64,000 nt of DNA from Cardiocondyla obscurior (taxonomy: Eukaryota; Arthropoda; Insecta; Hymenoptera; Formicidae), in the NCBI RefSeq assembly GCF_019399895.1, contig NC_091889.1, positions 1-64,000 on the forward strand, read 5' to 3'. Below, piece after piece: positions 49,501 through 61,033 of the stretch. The notes under the pieces are model-generated. The model made no database searches. It was not told where the DNA came from and saw only the letters and a program-made list of their open reading frames with translations. How positions within the stretch are numbered: position 1 is the first letter of the stretch; each line of letters begins with the position of its first letter. Both the position numbers and the translations under genes were made by a program.

Positions 49501-52228
49501 TTGCCTTTCAACCTCCGTGATCAATACCGGTTCCCTTGTACATTAAATTTAGTCTACGAGGGGGAGTTATTACCGTTTCGTGTGTAGTTAACCAAATCAG
49601 AGTTCCAATCTGATTCGTATGTCCTGGCCATTGATTACATCCAGTCGAATTAGGTCACATGTAAATGAAAGCCGTAAATCTGTCCCCGCCCCCTTCTCGA
49701 TTCTTTTTTCGGATTGTTCACCGGCACACTCACCGAAATTAAAACGCCGCGCGATAGAAACGGGTTGTCCGCGGAACTAATGAGTCGAAAACACACACAT
49801 GCGCCGCTTTACGTACACGAAATTGCAAAGAAAGAAGTATCGAACGTCACGTATACAAATTCAATATAATATTTCGTGAGCAGTTACGTAAACCGTGTTC
49901 GATAAAATATATTATAAATAACGGCGTGAAATATATTCGCAATAATTATTTGAAAAGAGACTCGGTAATGAATTAATAATATAAATTAATAAAACTAAAT
50001 ATAAAAATTGGCGAAGAACAAAAATTAAGGAATCTTTTGTATTAAAAAAGTATTTTTTTTTTTTTTAATTTGTTTTCTATCTTTACAATTTCAGACACGT
50101 GTAATATTGCGACAGTCTCCATGCACGGTGTTCGCAAATACAAATCGATGTAAATGCAAATGCACGGTCGTGCAGCAATATTTTACGACCAATTCCAAGC
50201 TAAGTTTCGGCAGCTCTTTCGACTCCCCCGGCTTTTTTAGTCTTACGACGTTGATTATATTGCATAAGGAAATACATCTATAGCAATAATGCACGTAATA
50301 ATACATCTTTCAGTGCGCTTGATAGCCAAAGTCAATGCATAACCAGCGCGGGCGCGCGATCGTATTTCTCTTATAAATTATCCAAATTACCATGGAAACC
50401 GTATAACTACAGATCTAAAATTCATCTCTAACTACTTAGCGCGATATCACACGATGAATAATAAATGTTATCGCGATCGTTCTTTTTAGAAATTGCAACA
50501 GGTGGCGACATGTATTCCTAACTCTCAAACAACCTTAAAACGTTGCACTGTTGGCATTATCTAATATTATCGCGCGCGCATGTGCGTATAAAGTCTGCGG
50601 AATATAATTTGCTCGTGCCCGCGTCGTCTTTGAAGTAGAGCAGAAATTGTACGAGATCGCTCATCGATCGCGATCAGCTTAAACTACGCGGCAAGAGTGG
50701 ACGTTATAACTATTTAAAGTCGCCGTCAAGTTGCCTTTCCCCGTACTCTTGATCGTAAGAAGATTTCAGGGTTATCCTATCGACACACAAAATCTATTTT
50801 TCTTGGGATAAGAAAAGCCTCCGTTAAATAACGTAAAAAAAAAAAAATTCATGTCCGAAGGGATTACCCGATCGTTCACGTTTTACCCTCCACCTTTCTG
50901 TGGCCGGCAACGATTCACGAAAGTCTCCTTAAAGTCGAAGGTCTCAAATTAGAACTTGAACGAGCAAGCATATGCCCTACTAAAATCGTGCACAAGACGA
51001 AGAATTGCATTGTAAAAAAGAGCAATCTCTTGAAGATTAGTCTTGTCGAATAAAAAAGTAGGAAAAAATTTTTATAAAAATTAAAAAAAAAAAAATAAGA
51101 GAAATATTCTTTTTGAGAGAGACGTCGTCTTCGAATTTGATAAAATAATGTAGATCTAAACTGTAAATTTACTTCAATGCTGTCGAGCGATTTCTATCGA
51201 GTTATAAAAATTATCACGTAGCCAAAAAGTAAACGGAATACATTATAACGTTGCCATTGCTCCATGACGTATAAGATATATATTTTATTAATTAATTTTT
51301 GCGCTGCAATTTAATATTATTTTCCGCGTATCTCAATTAAAAAAAAAAAATAATAATAATAAAAGAATTAATTTCCTATTAAAGGTATATACTCTTCGTT
51401 GAGGTTAGGCCACCTGAAGTCTCAACTACGGCGTTTACGTATTTCCGTACACCCTTACGATAATAGGATTTATATTCCTACCTGCCATGCGATAGGATTC
51501 GTGGTGTAACGCGGATTAATCGGCGCGGGCAGGATCGCGGCGAGGTCCTCTCTCTATCCCCCATCGTCCGGACGTCGTGCTGATCGAAACGATTCACTGA
51601 ACTAAACCGATCGCGCTACCGTCGTCATCGACCGCGGCCGCGCTGCATCAACTTTTGGCCGTGCACTCTTTTTTTTCTCGCACGAGCGTAACGCGAAGGG
51701 AAAAAAAACAAAAAGAGATCGCGTAATATCGTGACGTCGTTCTATTATCCTCCTAGCCCGGCGTCAAAAGTTAAACAACGTTCGGACGTTTTTCTAAACC
51801 AGAAGAGCGACCCTAATGAATTATAATGACTAATTAATAATTATTTTCTGCGTAACCGTTCCGCCGGCTTAACCGGACGATTTCGTCGATCCTTGGATCA
51901 CTATTTCTTAATATTTTCATGTAGTTTGAAAAGGGAAGAGACTTTGTTTCGCATTTACTCGTAGGCTTCTTAAAAATCGTCTCGGGATTCTAACGACGAC
52001 GCACAACGCTCCGCGACTCTGATTTCCGCGACTTCTCTCGTTGTTTGCTTTCTCTTTCAAAACTGGCATGGTTTAGTTCGTTCAGAGCGGCTTGTTCATT
52101 TATCGGGGGCTATCTATCACAGTCGGTCTAATTGTAAGACTTTAATTTTCTTTCCGATACGAGATCGGAAACGGCGAGAAGGAAGGACGAGTAAGAGAAT
52201 ACACGTCATTTTATTAACATACAAATTC
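46561..52228. other. no gene recognised before the carbonic anhydrase gene
   Basis: AT-rich DNA from 46.9 to 47.5 kb, a composition block near 48 kb, then mixed sequence. The best open frame (49381-49587, 68 codons, MQLSITMATIFDIGSHYK...) has no splice support and no recognised motif. Nothing else is defensible. Confidence 0.45.
47905..48215 (+). repeat. pyrimidine-rich tract with CCN/CCACCA triplet repeat
   Basis: A C/T-rich block ends in a run of CCA/CTA/CCG triplets at about 48160-48215. Open frames on both strands reflect the repeat. Confidence 0.7.
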
Positions 52229-52234
52229 TTTATT
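52229..52234 (-). terminator. candidate poly(A) signal of the carbonic anhydrase gene
   Basis: AATAAA on the minus strand lies 163 bases past the carbonic anhydrase stop codon. It is the first strong hexamer seen in the expected direction. Cleavage was not tested, and another hexamer lies slightly further on at about 52210. Confidence 0.4.
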
Positions 52235-52396
52235 TCGCCACAGTAAATTTTAATTACATATATTAGATTCAACATATTTTAAACAGCATGTAATTATCTG
52301 GTCTTAAATACTACGCGTATATCTCATATATTATTTAAAACAGTTTAAAAGCAAAAGGTTCATAAATATCGTTTGGATTATCCGAGGAAGTACTTT

Positions 52397-54058
52397 CTAT
52401 GAGTAATACTTTTTAATTTCTTTAAGCAAGAGCGGTTCCGTCGTCTCGTTTATCTCTACGAATCTCTTGTTGGCCCGGCTGAAGTAATAAATGTCGCCGG
52501 TGTAGATGTCGAACCACAATGCGTGGATGTGCAGATCGTGCCTCTCCAGACGCTTCTTTAGAAACCCGTACGACGCGATGTTCTGCAGCTGCTGGAGCGT
52601 GTTGATCTGCGACAATTTGTCCTCGATGGCGAACTTGTTCTCCGGGTCGATGTAGGCGACGAATTTTCGCAGCGGCGTCTCGGCTTGGAAGACGATCGGC
52701 TCGTGGAAGCCGGTGATCTCGAGATGCTGGAACTTGGTCAGGCTGCTGCTGGCGTGCGCGCACAGCCACGCTCTCAGCGGCGACATTCTCCTGTTAGTCT
52801 GAAATTCGTAATTCGCGAGTTATCGAGAAAGCGAAACGCAAAGCGAACGAGAAATAGGCAGCGATAAAAAGAAGACGGCATTTATCCGGTAAAAACTTAC
52901 CTGCGACGCAAACTCCTCGTCCCGCAGCGCGTAGAGCAAGTTCATCGCTTTGCAGTCGCTGTGCCCGCAGACAATAACGTGTCTTATGTCGTTCACCACG
53001 CATCCAAGCTCCAACGCCGCCGACTCGCACATGGTGAACTCGTCCACGAAGTGCTGCGAGTGCGGCACGACGTTACCGGGATTTCTCACTGAAACGTTTA
53101 AGCCCGCTGAGTCATTCGCCGCACGTTGCTCTGGTTCGGTTTACGTTCAGTCTTCGTTATGCTATGTATTATCTTGACAAAGAATCGCTGAGAAAGTTTG
53201 TTAAGTTAGAAGAGAAGAAAGCGCGCTGTAAGGGTTGGAGAAAGAGCCATCGGTTATTAGGCTACATGCGATTATAGTACTAAAATAATACCCTACCGAC
53301 AAACATGTCCCCGACATTCGTTTCCGTAAATCTAGTTGGGATCATCCGGGAGTCCATGCAGGTAAAGAACACTGCCTTGGGCTGGGAGCAATAACAGACA
53401 TCAAATTACAAACAGCACTAGCAGAACTAATAATATAAAATGTGCAGGAAATTCTTTCGTTAATTTTTCTTTCTAAGGGCCGAAGATTTCTGCTTATCAC
53501 GCAAATCTATTAAAAAGTTAATTAACTTAACCTTGATAAAACAACAGCTTTACAGTCTACTGATACCACACGACTGATGAAAGCAGAACGCGAGTCTTTA
53601 TCTACCATCAGTAAACGATCTGCGTAAAAGCACGTCGTCGGTAATACAGAATTGAAACGACTAATTTTCTTATTATCGATGGTGAGACAATTATTCATCA
53701 GTTTTACGCGTGCTCTGATCGATTATTGATTAATTGAGGTCACGTAAGTCACAGCACTTAAAACGCAATTACGTCGGTTAATTAATTTATGACAAACAAA
53801 CGGGCGGATTCGACTGTGACGGATACCTCGCAGCCACCTGATCGCAGGGATAATGTCAACAAAACGCACGTGTTGGCGTACTCGGCGTGACAGAGGTGTC
53901 CGATATCTATATATCGAAAGACTCGTCGCACCAGTTCTTTTTTTTTATTCTACGCACAATCGTACCTCAGGGTGATCTTTGACTTGCTGGAACTGCTTCA
54001 CCATTCCCTCCCGGTGGCACTTCCGATACTTCATGATCCCCTTGAGTATTCTATCCAT
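52397..54058 (-). CDS. CAHbeta: beta-class carbonic anhydrase (CAHbeta)
   Basis: This enzyme interconverts CO2 and bicarbonate using one zinc ion; the Drosophila orthologue is mitochondrial. Four exons join in phase: 53966-54058, 53297-53381, 52901-53088 and 52397-52798, giving 255 aa, the usual length of insect beta-CAs. The protein starts MDRILKGIMKYR. The zinc and active-site residues are all present: Cys39, Asp41 and Arg43 in TCMDSR, then His102 and Cys105 in CGHSDC. GDMFVVRNPGN and AALELGCVVNDIRH are further family blocks. Every intron is GT-AG. The start was chosen by alignment with the family. The frame stays open for 68 codons upstream to an ATG at 54260-54262, so a longer N terminus is possible. 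The next gene upstream, RagA, lies on the same strand about 1 kb away, so this is not a polycistron. Confidence 0.97.
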
Positions 54059-55081
54059 CGCGACATTCGAACGCAAACTGGTAATTAAATCGCGAAAAAA
54101 CCTCTTTTCCCGAGAAGCAATGACAACACTATTCCGCCATTTAGCAACATGGCGACGCCAAGTTTGATTTCCTATCGCCGTACGATGGAAACCAGTCTTT
54201 TTTTTATTCCCTTGAAATTCGTAATGAAAAATTGATAAATCAAACGGTTTTTGATAACACATTTTATTTTTACACGCTTAGAATTTATCCCGGGAATGTC
54301 TCTTTCGATTTCAATAACTTTAAGCCTGTACGTGGTTATAATTAATTTATTCGCACATTTACAAAATACAGCGTAGCTTTGTTACATCTCGCGTGTAAAC
54401 TTCGCAACCATGGGTGTGAACGTACAAATACACCATCCTCTCTTATGAAATTGACTATTTATCATCGACCTTTACAACCATAGCACGGTACTTTGATACA
54501 ATCGGTTGCAACACTCAGCAGCTTGTTTCATATTTGAGAGTACAATCCTCAGTAGTAAAACTTATCAGTGAACACATAATTGAAATTATAATTAACATAT
54601 CCGTTATCATCATTGAAGTCATAAATCAATTTCTGTAACAAAAGCACTTGAGTAACATTCATTGGATTATTACGTGGTCTCAAATCGTGAATTAACTTTC
54701 ATCGGAGTACCGAATAAAAAATAGAAAAACCAAAAATATGAAATAAAGCATAAAATAGTAATTATTTGACATTGATAAACGTAGTACGGCTATGTTATAT
54801 TTCGTATATAGCATGAATTCATATCGAAACAGTTCTAATGTATGAAATACAGCGATAATCATCAGCCTCTTTCGATTATATATTTTTGTGTCATAAACGC
54901 TCACGCTGGAAGCAACACCGATTGAAGTATACGTTTAGTGACTTCCTCGATCTCATCGGCGATCATACCCCTGCGATTACAAGCGCGGTTTTGCGCTTTA
55001 TGTTAACGATACGACTTCAAAAATTTAGCAGTTATTAACAGGATGGACCCGGGTGACGAGGCGCCTGGGTCGTGCCGACTT

Positions 55082-56394
55082 CTATCTGGTTAGCGTCGAA
55101 CTCTGGCTGGCGCGCTCCAACTTTTCGAAGTGCTTTCGGGCGTTGCGTATATTGATGAGGGTCGCCGCAGACGCTAAAAAAAAAAGAAACGCGTAATAAC
55201 GAATCTCACACACGTAAAAGTTTTAAATACTTACGTATAGTCGGATCGGACATGATAACCATTACGTATGTATTCGATGTGAATATATCGATGAAGGCCG
55301 CGAAATTGGTGTTTCTCACTTCCATGCTTTGGAACTGTGCTGCCAGTTTGCTGCAAAATTAACAAGATAAATTTTGTTCTTGCCAATATTAATTTTTTTT
55401 TTTTTTCTTTTACTTGTACTTACCTGCAACTCAGTTTGAACTGTTTTATTATATTAGAAACCTTTTCGAAACGATGCACGTCTCTGTGAAACTGCCGCTG
55501 GCAATGGCTTATTACTAGGAAGGTGGCTCTTTCAAACAAAAGAACCTCGTCGGCATCGATGATATTGGCAAACTGATTCAAGCTTTGTTCAAGTTCTTTC
55601 ACGTTGGGAATTAGCATATATACAATGGACGACCATGCTCTGTAATAATGTGGATTTGTCTAGTACATGTCCGTTTTAATTACGTAATATACGTATGTGC
55701 TTGCGCGTTACGTACCGATATAACGTTTCGTCCCATATGCTAGTTCTAAAGCAGGTGCACTCTAAGGGTAAGCTCAGTCTTTTAAGGTCTTCTTCCCTCT
55801 CTTTAAATATGTAATCGCGTTGATCTTCCTGCACAAGATCCATTTTGTGAACGAGGCAGAATATTTTAGCCTCGGGACTGTTCTGTAGTATGGCTTCCAA
55901 ACAGCTTTGATAATAATGCATATCTTTGTCCAATTCTCGCGATTCAACATCAAAAACGTAAATTAGAACCTCGACATTTCTGAATATATTGTCACGTTGT
56001 GACGCAAAGTAATTCTCCATGAACGCCTCCTGCCCTCCGCAATCCCATAGATTCAGGACCAGGTTGCCAAGAAAGCGAACGTGAGAGTGTTCTACGTCAA
56101 CTGCAATAAATAATGTTGCGTTATTCTGTATTTTAAAAAGTAAATTAACTCGTGCTTTTCACGTTTGGCTTACTTGTTGCTCCTAGACGATGTGTATCGC
56201 GAGCGATGTAATTAGCAAAAATAATGCTGCGCATACTCGTCTTCCCCGAGCCACTTTTGCCCATTAACAATACCTGAAACGCCACACGTAAAATAATCTC
56301 ACAGAACAAAGAAGCGTCTCCATATAAAAAATTTACGGGAAACAAAATAATTTGTGCGTTTTAATATAACAAAGAATCTTACCTTTTTCTTCAT
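55082..56394 (-). CDS. RagA: Ras-related GTP-binding protein A (RagA/B orthologue)
   Basis: RagA is a small GTPase that pairs with RagC/D on the lysosome and recruits TORC1 when amino acids are present. Six exons join in phase: 56383-56394, 56174-56273, 55716-56100, 55424-55639, 55235-55350 and 55082-55173, giving 306 aa against about 313 in human. The first exon codes for only four residues (MKKK), and the start lacks the short vertebrate leader before it. Visible motifs are the P-loop GKSGSGKT at residues 9-16, DCGG at 57-60 (the G3 box), and HKMD at 122-125, which replaces the usual NKxD as is typical of Rag proteins. The C-terminal roadblock-like half is complete and ends in an NARKHFEKLERAS segment. 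The gene is head to head with V-ATPase subunit e, whose start codon is about 700 bp away. Confidence 0.98.
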
Positions 56395-56960
56395 CGTGAA
56401 TGAGAATAACGTTTTGTTTCAATAAAAACCTTATGCAAGAAGAATTACAGCACACACTAACTGGTTTCGTCAGCGCGTGGCTTATCAACTGTTCTCCGCC
56501 CTAGAGCAAGGATCGCAGTGCGGTCAATTGGCCGCCCAGTCTTTATCACCAACTGTCGCGTCAAAATACACGATGTGATTACATATGCCTTGTTTCGAAA
56601 TAACGTCGTAAATCCACATGAAAGTATTACGTACGCCCAGTGCGTGAACGTGTATCGACATCCGACCCTCGGTAACGTTGGTTAACCTTCTATATCTTCC
56701 GAAGTGCGTTTATTTAAAAAAAAAATAAATATTCGTGCATCATGGCAGCTCCAAAGACTGTCAAATCAGCTGTTGTGCGATGTCCGGCAACAGTCACGAT
56801 GCAAATATAACTTAGACGCGCCAGGCGCATCGAGTGCGCAATGTGTAGTTGGCTTAATAGGCTTTAGAAAGCTGCGCGCGCTCCGAAAGTTTCACGGTCA
56901 ACGTCATGCCGGTAAGAGCGCGTCTACCTTCTTTGTGAGTTTCTCGGCTAAATCGATGTG

Positions 56961-56968
56961 TCACGTGA
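56961..56968. promoter_or_regulatory. M-box / CLEAR-like site (Mitf/TFEB type)
   Basis: TCACGTGA is the full 8-base palindrome of the M-box core. With its flank it reads GTCACGTGAA, nine of ten bases of the CLEAR consensus GTCACGTGAC. It lies 38 bp upstream of a candidate initiator and about 136 bp upstream of the V-ATPase e ATG, a proximal promoter position. The same octamer also occurs at 14643-14650 in non-genic DNA, so the motif alone is not proof. Confidence 0.55.
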
Positions 56969-56983
56969 ACTGTGAGGATTCTC

Positions 56984-56991
56984 TCATGTGA
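56984..56991. promoter_or_regulatory. second M-box-like site
   Basis: TCATGTGA is a one-base variant of the M-box core and matches sequences bound by MITF-type factors. It lies 23 bp from the perfect site and immediately before the candidate initiator at 56997. Confidence 0.4.
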
Positions 56992-57096
56992 TCCTCTCAG
57001 TTTTCAATAGAGGCGGACAGCTCGTACGTGACAGGGTACACTGGCTCCGCGTTCTTTCGCCACTTCTCGAGGCAGCGGAGATCAGACAGGACAGAA

Positions 57097-57670
57097 ATGG
57101 GCGCGTCCGCGTTACCCGTGATCGCTTTCACGCTCCTCTGGGGCGCCGTGGTATTCCTAGGAGTAGCCCTGCCACTTTTTGTCCCGAAGGGACCAAACCG
57201 TGGGTAAATAGAATTTTCGGCACTCCCATTTGTTTTGGCACGATCTCGCCGTGTTACGATTAAATATTATATTTAATTATTGAATCTTAATTTATATCGA
57301 TGCGCATTTATAGGATCCTTCAAGTTTTATTGGTGTTAACAGGGTTTACATGCTGGCTGTTGTAAGTAGAATATTTCCTTCACGATTTGAATCAAATTCG
57401 TAACTAATACGTGAATTTGTTTTTTTTGCAGCTGGTTGTGTTGCTACATGGCACAGATGAATCCACTGATCGGCCCAAAGTTGGAGAACGTGACTATCTT
57501 GGTTATGGCCCGCGAATGGGTAAGTAAAAGAATATCAGTATAACTGACATTACGTGTGAATTAATCAAATTAATTAATGACTTGCTTAATAATTAATTTC
57601 TAATTTTTGAGCACTGTTAATTTAATAAATGTATATTGTTTTGCTACAGGGCAACCCCGTATCTGATTAA
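57097..57670 (+). CDS. VhaM9.7: V-type proton ATPase V0 subunit e (VhaM9.7 family)
   Basis: This is a small membrane subunit of the V0 proton channel sector of the V-ATPase, which acidifies lysosomes and endosomes. Four exons join in phase: 57097-57203, 57314-57361, 57432-57519 and 57650-57670, giving 87 aa. Two hydrophobic segments are visible, at about residues 8-28 and 37-57. Family blocks are FVPKGPNRG between them and FWLCCYMAQMNPLIGPKLEN after the second. Length and layout match the ATP synthase subunit H / V0 e family, and the WLCCYM block is typical of insect members. The last exon codes for only six residues (GNPVSD). The gene diverges from RagA. Insects often have several VhaM9.7 paralogues, and I cannot say which one this is. 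Confidence 0.96.
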
Positions 57671-57954
57671 TAAACATTCCATGGTTTATGGAGACCTTTA
57701 ATTTTGAATATATGTACATTCATTCCTCCTCGATTCATTTTCGATGTAACTCTGTAATTATAATTGTAAAGTCGTACAAAGGTAAAAAAAAAAAAAAATG
57801 CTAGTATATATTAATAACTTCTATAAATGGAAAAATTTATAGGTTATTAATATATGCTGATTATATAATTTATATTGTATTATTACTATAATAATTGCTT
57901 AGAAATGTGTAAGAATTTTAATGTAATTAGTTGAAAGGAGCTATAATTGGAAAA

Positions 57955-57960
57955 AATAAA
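57955..57960 (+). terminator. candidate poly(A) signal of V-ATPase e
   Basis: AATAAA lies 285 bases past the V-ATPase e stop and about 325 bases before the RMND5 start. An earlier AATAAA overlaps the stop codon (57669-57674), which would leave almost no 3' UTR, so the later one is preferred. Confidence 0.4.
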
Positions 57961-58285
57961 ACAATGTTGTTTTAATTATATACATTATGTTTAATTATAT
58001 ATTGTATTTTTCAAGTCGTAAGTAAATTAAATCTCGAAATCGTATTTATGGGACTTATTTTCTGAAAAAGAGAATTTCGGAGAGATATAATGAACAGAGG
58101 CTTTACCATCGGACGATAATATGCAACTCCAGAGCAGTTTTCAGGAGTCTTGTGGACTTGTGGAGTCGTGCGTCACATGGGATATTTGCCTAAACTATTT
58201 CGGGATATCGGCTCCTCTCTCCTCTCGCTTTCCACGGCAGTCCACGGTGCAGATGTCAATCGTGCGGACGAGCGACACAATAATA

Positions 58286-60342
58286 ATGGAGGCGTGTAAT
58301 GCCGTTGAGCGCGAGGTGGACAAAGTTCTGTCGAAATTCGGCGCGATAAATGAGCACGCGGAGACGGTGCTACGCGATCTGATAAACCATATTCAGTCGC
58401 TGAAGAAGGATCTGGAGGAAGGTAAACAGGGCCAAGCTCATCGGCGCTCCCATTCGAGATCTTTGTCTCGATCCCTAACAAAAGTTTTTCGTCGAATAAA
58501 CCGACTCAGAGATCTTACAATCATGCCCTTAAGTCTTAATAAGTTAATCAGACCCTTTGATAACCGATTACATACCTAGTTAATGCTTCATGTGTGGTTC
58601 CATTTGTTGCAAATTAATTAACCTAAAATCGAACTGATTGCATATTGTGCGTTATTAATAGTTCAATTTTACATCTTTGCATAAATCGCGTTATAATCAT
58701 ATTGCATAAATTTATCGTTCGTGCAAATATCGAAATACATTTTAATAAATGTGATATTTATATATTTCTTTTTTTTATATATGTAAGGGTTGTATGCAAC
58801 TGACTCGGCGATCTTAAAACTTAGTTTTATTTAATGTTTTTCATTAGCACCGCCTAATCAGGAGCTGACGGCTGGCCAAATTCAAATGTTAAAGCAAGCA
58901 ATGTCAAAAGTGCGCGACACTGTACAAAGATTGGCGACGGATCACCGCGATTTGCATAGTACAGTGTCTAAGGTAGGCAAGGCAATAGACAGAAATTTCA
59001 CTGCCGATTTTGCTAGCACCAGCAGAGAAGACGTGTTCTCCGGACCAGAAAAGTCTCACCTGCTGAATCAAATAATATGCCAACACTTTTATCGCCAAGG
59101 AATGCTAGACATCGCCGACGAATTGGCGGCAGTAAGTTTCCGCCGTCATTTATACATTGTATCTGTTTTATGTGCAATCATAGTTAATTAATATTTTAAT
59201 AAATAAAATGTATAAACACGTAAATTTGTAATTAATTTTAACAGGAAGCCGGTATTAAAACCGACGAAGGCAGGAAGGAGCCGTTTACAGAACTGAACTA
59301 TATACTAGACTGTCTAAAACAAAGAAACTTGGAACCGGCATTGGAATGGGCTAAGAAACACAGAGAAGCACTTTTAGCTCAGGTAATTTTTGTAGTTACA
59401 TACGTGTATTTCGAATTGTTCGCGTAATGTGTAATTATAATTTTTTTTTTTTTTTTTTTTTTTTTTCAGAATTCTTCTCTCGAGTTCAAACTACACAGAT
59501 TGCATTTTATAAGACTAGTTCAACAAGGTCCCAGTAAGCAGAGAGAAGCGATATTATACGCCCGCCAAAATCTCACGCAATTTGTTGGACGTTATGAGAA
59601 AGAAGTACAATCTCTAATGGGAACGCTGCTTTACCTGCCGCACGGAATCCAATCGTCTCCTTATAGTCACTTATTAGATCCAACTTTGTGGCTCGAAATA
59701 CACGACGTTTTCACGAAAGAAGCGTGTACATTATTAGGTTTAAGCGTGGATAGTCCGCTATCTGTTTGGTACATACATTTTACTTTCTTATAATTCCGAA
59801 AAAGTTGAATGAATTAAAAACACTGCCATTTATTCAATTCTAGCATTAATGCGGGATGCACTGCACTGCCTGCGCTGTTAAACATCAAACAGGTAATGCA
59901 ACAAAGGCAAGTTACCGGTATTTGGAGCGGTAAAGATGAATTGCCCGTAAGTACAGGGTTTTATTACCTATTTATATATGCATTTAAACGCTTAGAAATT
60001 TTATTTAACATAAATTCTTTTCCTTGAAGATTGAAATAGATCTGGGAAAGCAGAGCCGCTACCACTCGGTTTTTGCCTGCCCTATACTCAGGCAACAAAG
60101 CACAGAGAACAATCCGCCGATGAAGCTGGTTTGTGGTCACGTAATTTCCCGAGACGCGCTGAACAAACTCGCCAATGCGAATAAGTAGGTGTTACATATG
60201 CGGCGAGGCTAGAATACATTGTTGTTTTCTAAGTGCTGATTTAAAGTCACTTTTTAAAAGAAATCAATTTATTTCTAGGTTAAAGTGCCCGTACTGCCCG
60301 GCGGAGCAAAATCCTGAAGATGCGAGGCTTATTTATTTTTAA
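58286..60342 (+). CDS. RMND5: RMND5-type E3 ubiquitin ligase, RING subunit of the CTLH/GID complex
   Basis: RMND5 (yeast Gid2) forms the catalytic RING pair with MAEA/Gid9 in the CTLH ubiquitin ligase. Seven exons join in phase: 58286-58421, 58848-59131, 59245-59382, 59470-59768, 59844-59946, 60030-60184 and 60279-60342, giving 392 aa (human RMND5A has 391). Regions in order: N-terminal helices (1-105), a LisH motif around 113-145 (HFYRQGMLDIADEL), CTLH around 151-208, the CRA region, and a degenerate RING around 337-378. The RING keeps Cys337, Cys355, His357, Cys375 and Cys378 but lacks the second Cys of the first canonical pair, as is normal for the family. The start MEACNAVERE was chosen by alignment. 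An in-frame ATG at 58253 would add 11 residues. Intron 3 ends in a run of 26 T just before the acceptor. Confidence 0.97.
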
Positions 60343-61020
60343 GCTGTGATATACTACTTATACATATAGTAATATATACGTTTATATATATATATATGTG
60401 TGCGCGTGCGTGTGTATAAGAACTATATACACAGGAAAGTTAGTTTTGCAGTTTCTTTGTGACGGATTATGCCAAGTGCAAAAGAACAATACAAGCTGCG
60501 TGCAATAACCAGAGAATTAGAAATGAATATTTTACATTCTTCATCAAGATTTTCTTACTAAAATCATTTTAATAACATTAAGATTGATCATTTATTTTTT
60601 TACTTTTGTTAAATGCAAATATAAGCCCACTAATCAATCGATTTCTTTTTTTTTTTGTGTGTTTTTTTTTACGAGAACTAGTTCGCAAATATTGACAGAA
60701 AAACGGAGGAACTGTGATAGTTTTAATATTCGTGGGGTAGTTGTAATGATAGTTATATATTGTTAGTAGACAATTTATATATATTACTAGTGTATAAGTG
60801 ACTTCAGCTTTGTACTGAACGGTAATTTAAAATTCATGATTGTCTAAGGACGCCTAACATTTGTTACGAGATCTTTCATAAACTTATTCATTTCGCATTT
60901 TGATTGTATGTATTGGCTTGACTGTAGTTAAATGAAGAAATCAATTTATAAATATGCGTTCTCACAATTATTCCCTACGTTTTCTACGTGCGAATAATAT
61001 CGATCAAACAAAAGTGAGAG
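60343..61020 (+). other. RMND5 3' flank / probable 3' UTR
   Basis: This AT-rich stretch follows the RMND5 stop. It contains a TA repeat passing into a TG/CG-alternating tract at about 60380-60418 and several poly-T runs. I see no open frame worth calling and no canonical AATAAA close to the stop. The next gene starts at 61034. Confidence 0.4.
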
Positions 61021-61033
61021 AACACACATCACG

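Larger units (their letters stand above)
56395..57096. promoter_or_regulatory. shared intergenic promoter region between RagA and V-ATPase e
   Basis: These 702 bases separate the divergent start codons of RagA and V-ATPase subunit e. Towards the V-ATPase side I see a perfect palindromic M-box/CLEAR core TCACGTGA (56961-56968), a related TCATGTGA (56984-56991), and an arthropod initiator TCAGTT (56997-57002) about 98 bp before the ATG. Mitf/TFEB factors are known to act through such sites on V-ATPase and lysosomal genes in flies and mammals. Shared control of both genes is my inference. A 22-codon ATG-initiated ORF starts near 56742 but has no recognisable features and may be an upstream ORF. 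Confidence 0.6.

Noticed and set aside
49381..49587. 68-codon frame MQLSITMATIFDIGSHYK...
   Set aside because: It is a single isolated frame without splice signals, family match or poly(A) context.
57669..57674. AATAAA overlapping the V-ATPase e stop codon as the poly(A) signal
   Set aside because: It would leave a 3' UTR of only a few bases. The later AATAAA at 57955 is more plausible.
58121..58285. Extending RMND5 to an upstream in-frame ATG at 58121
   Set aside because: The extra 55 residues are not conserved in the family, while the protein from 58286 aligns end to end with known RMND5.
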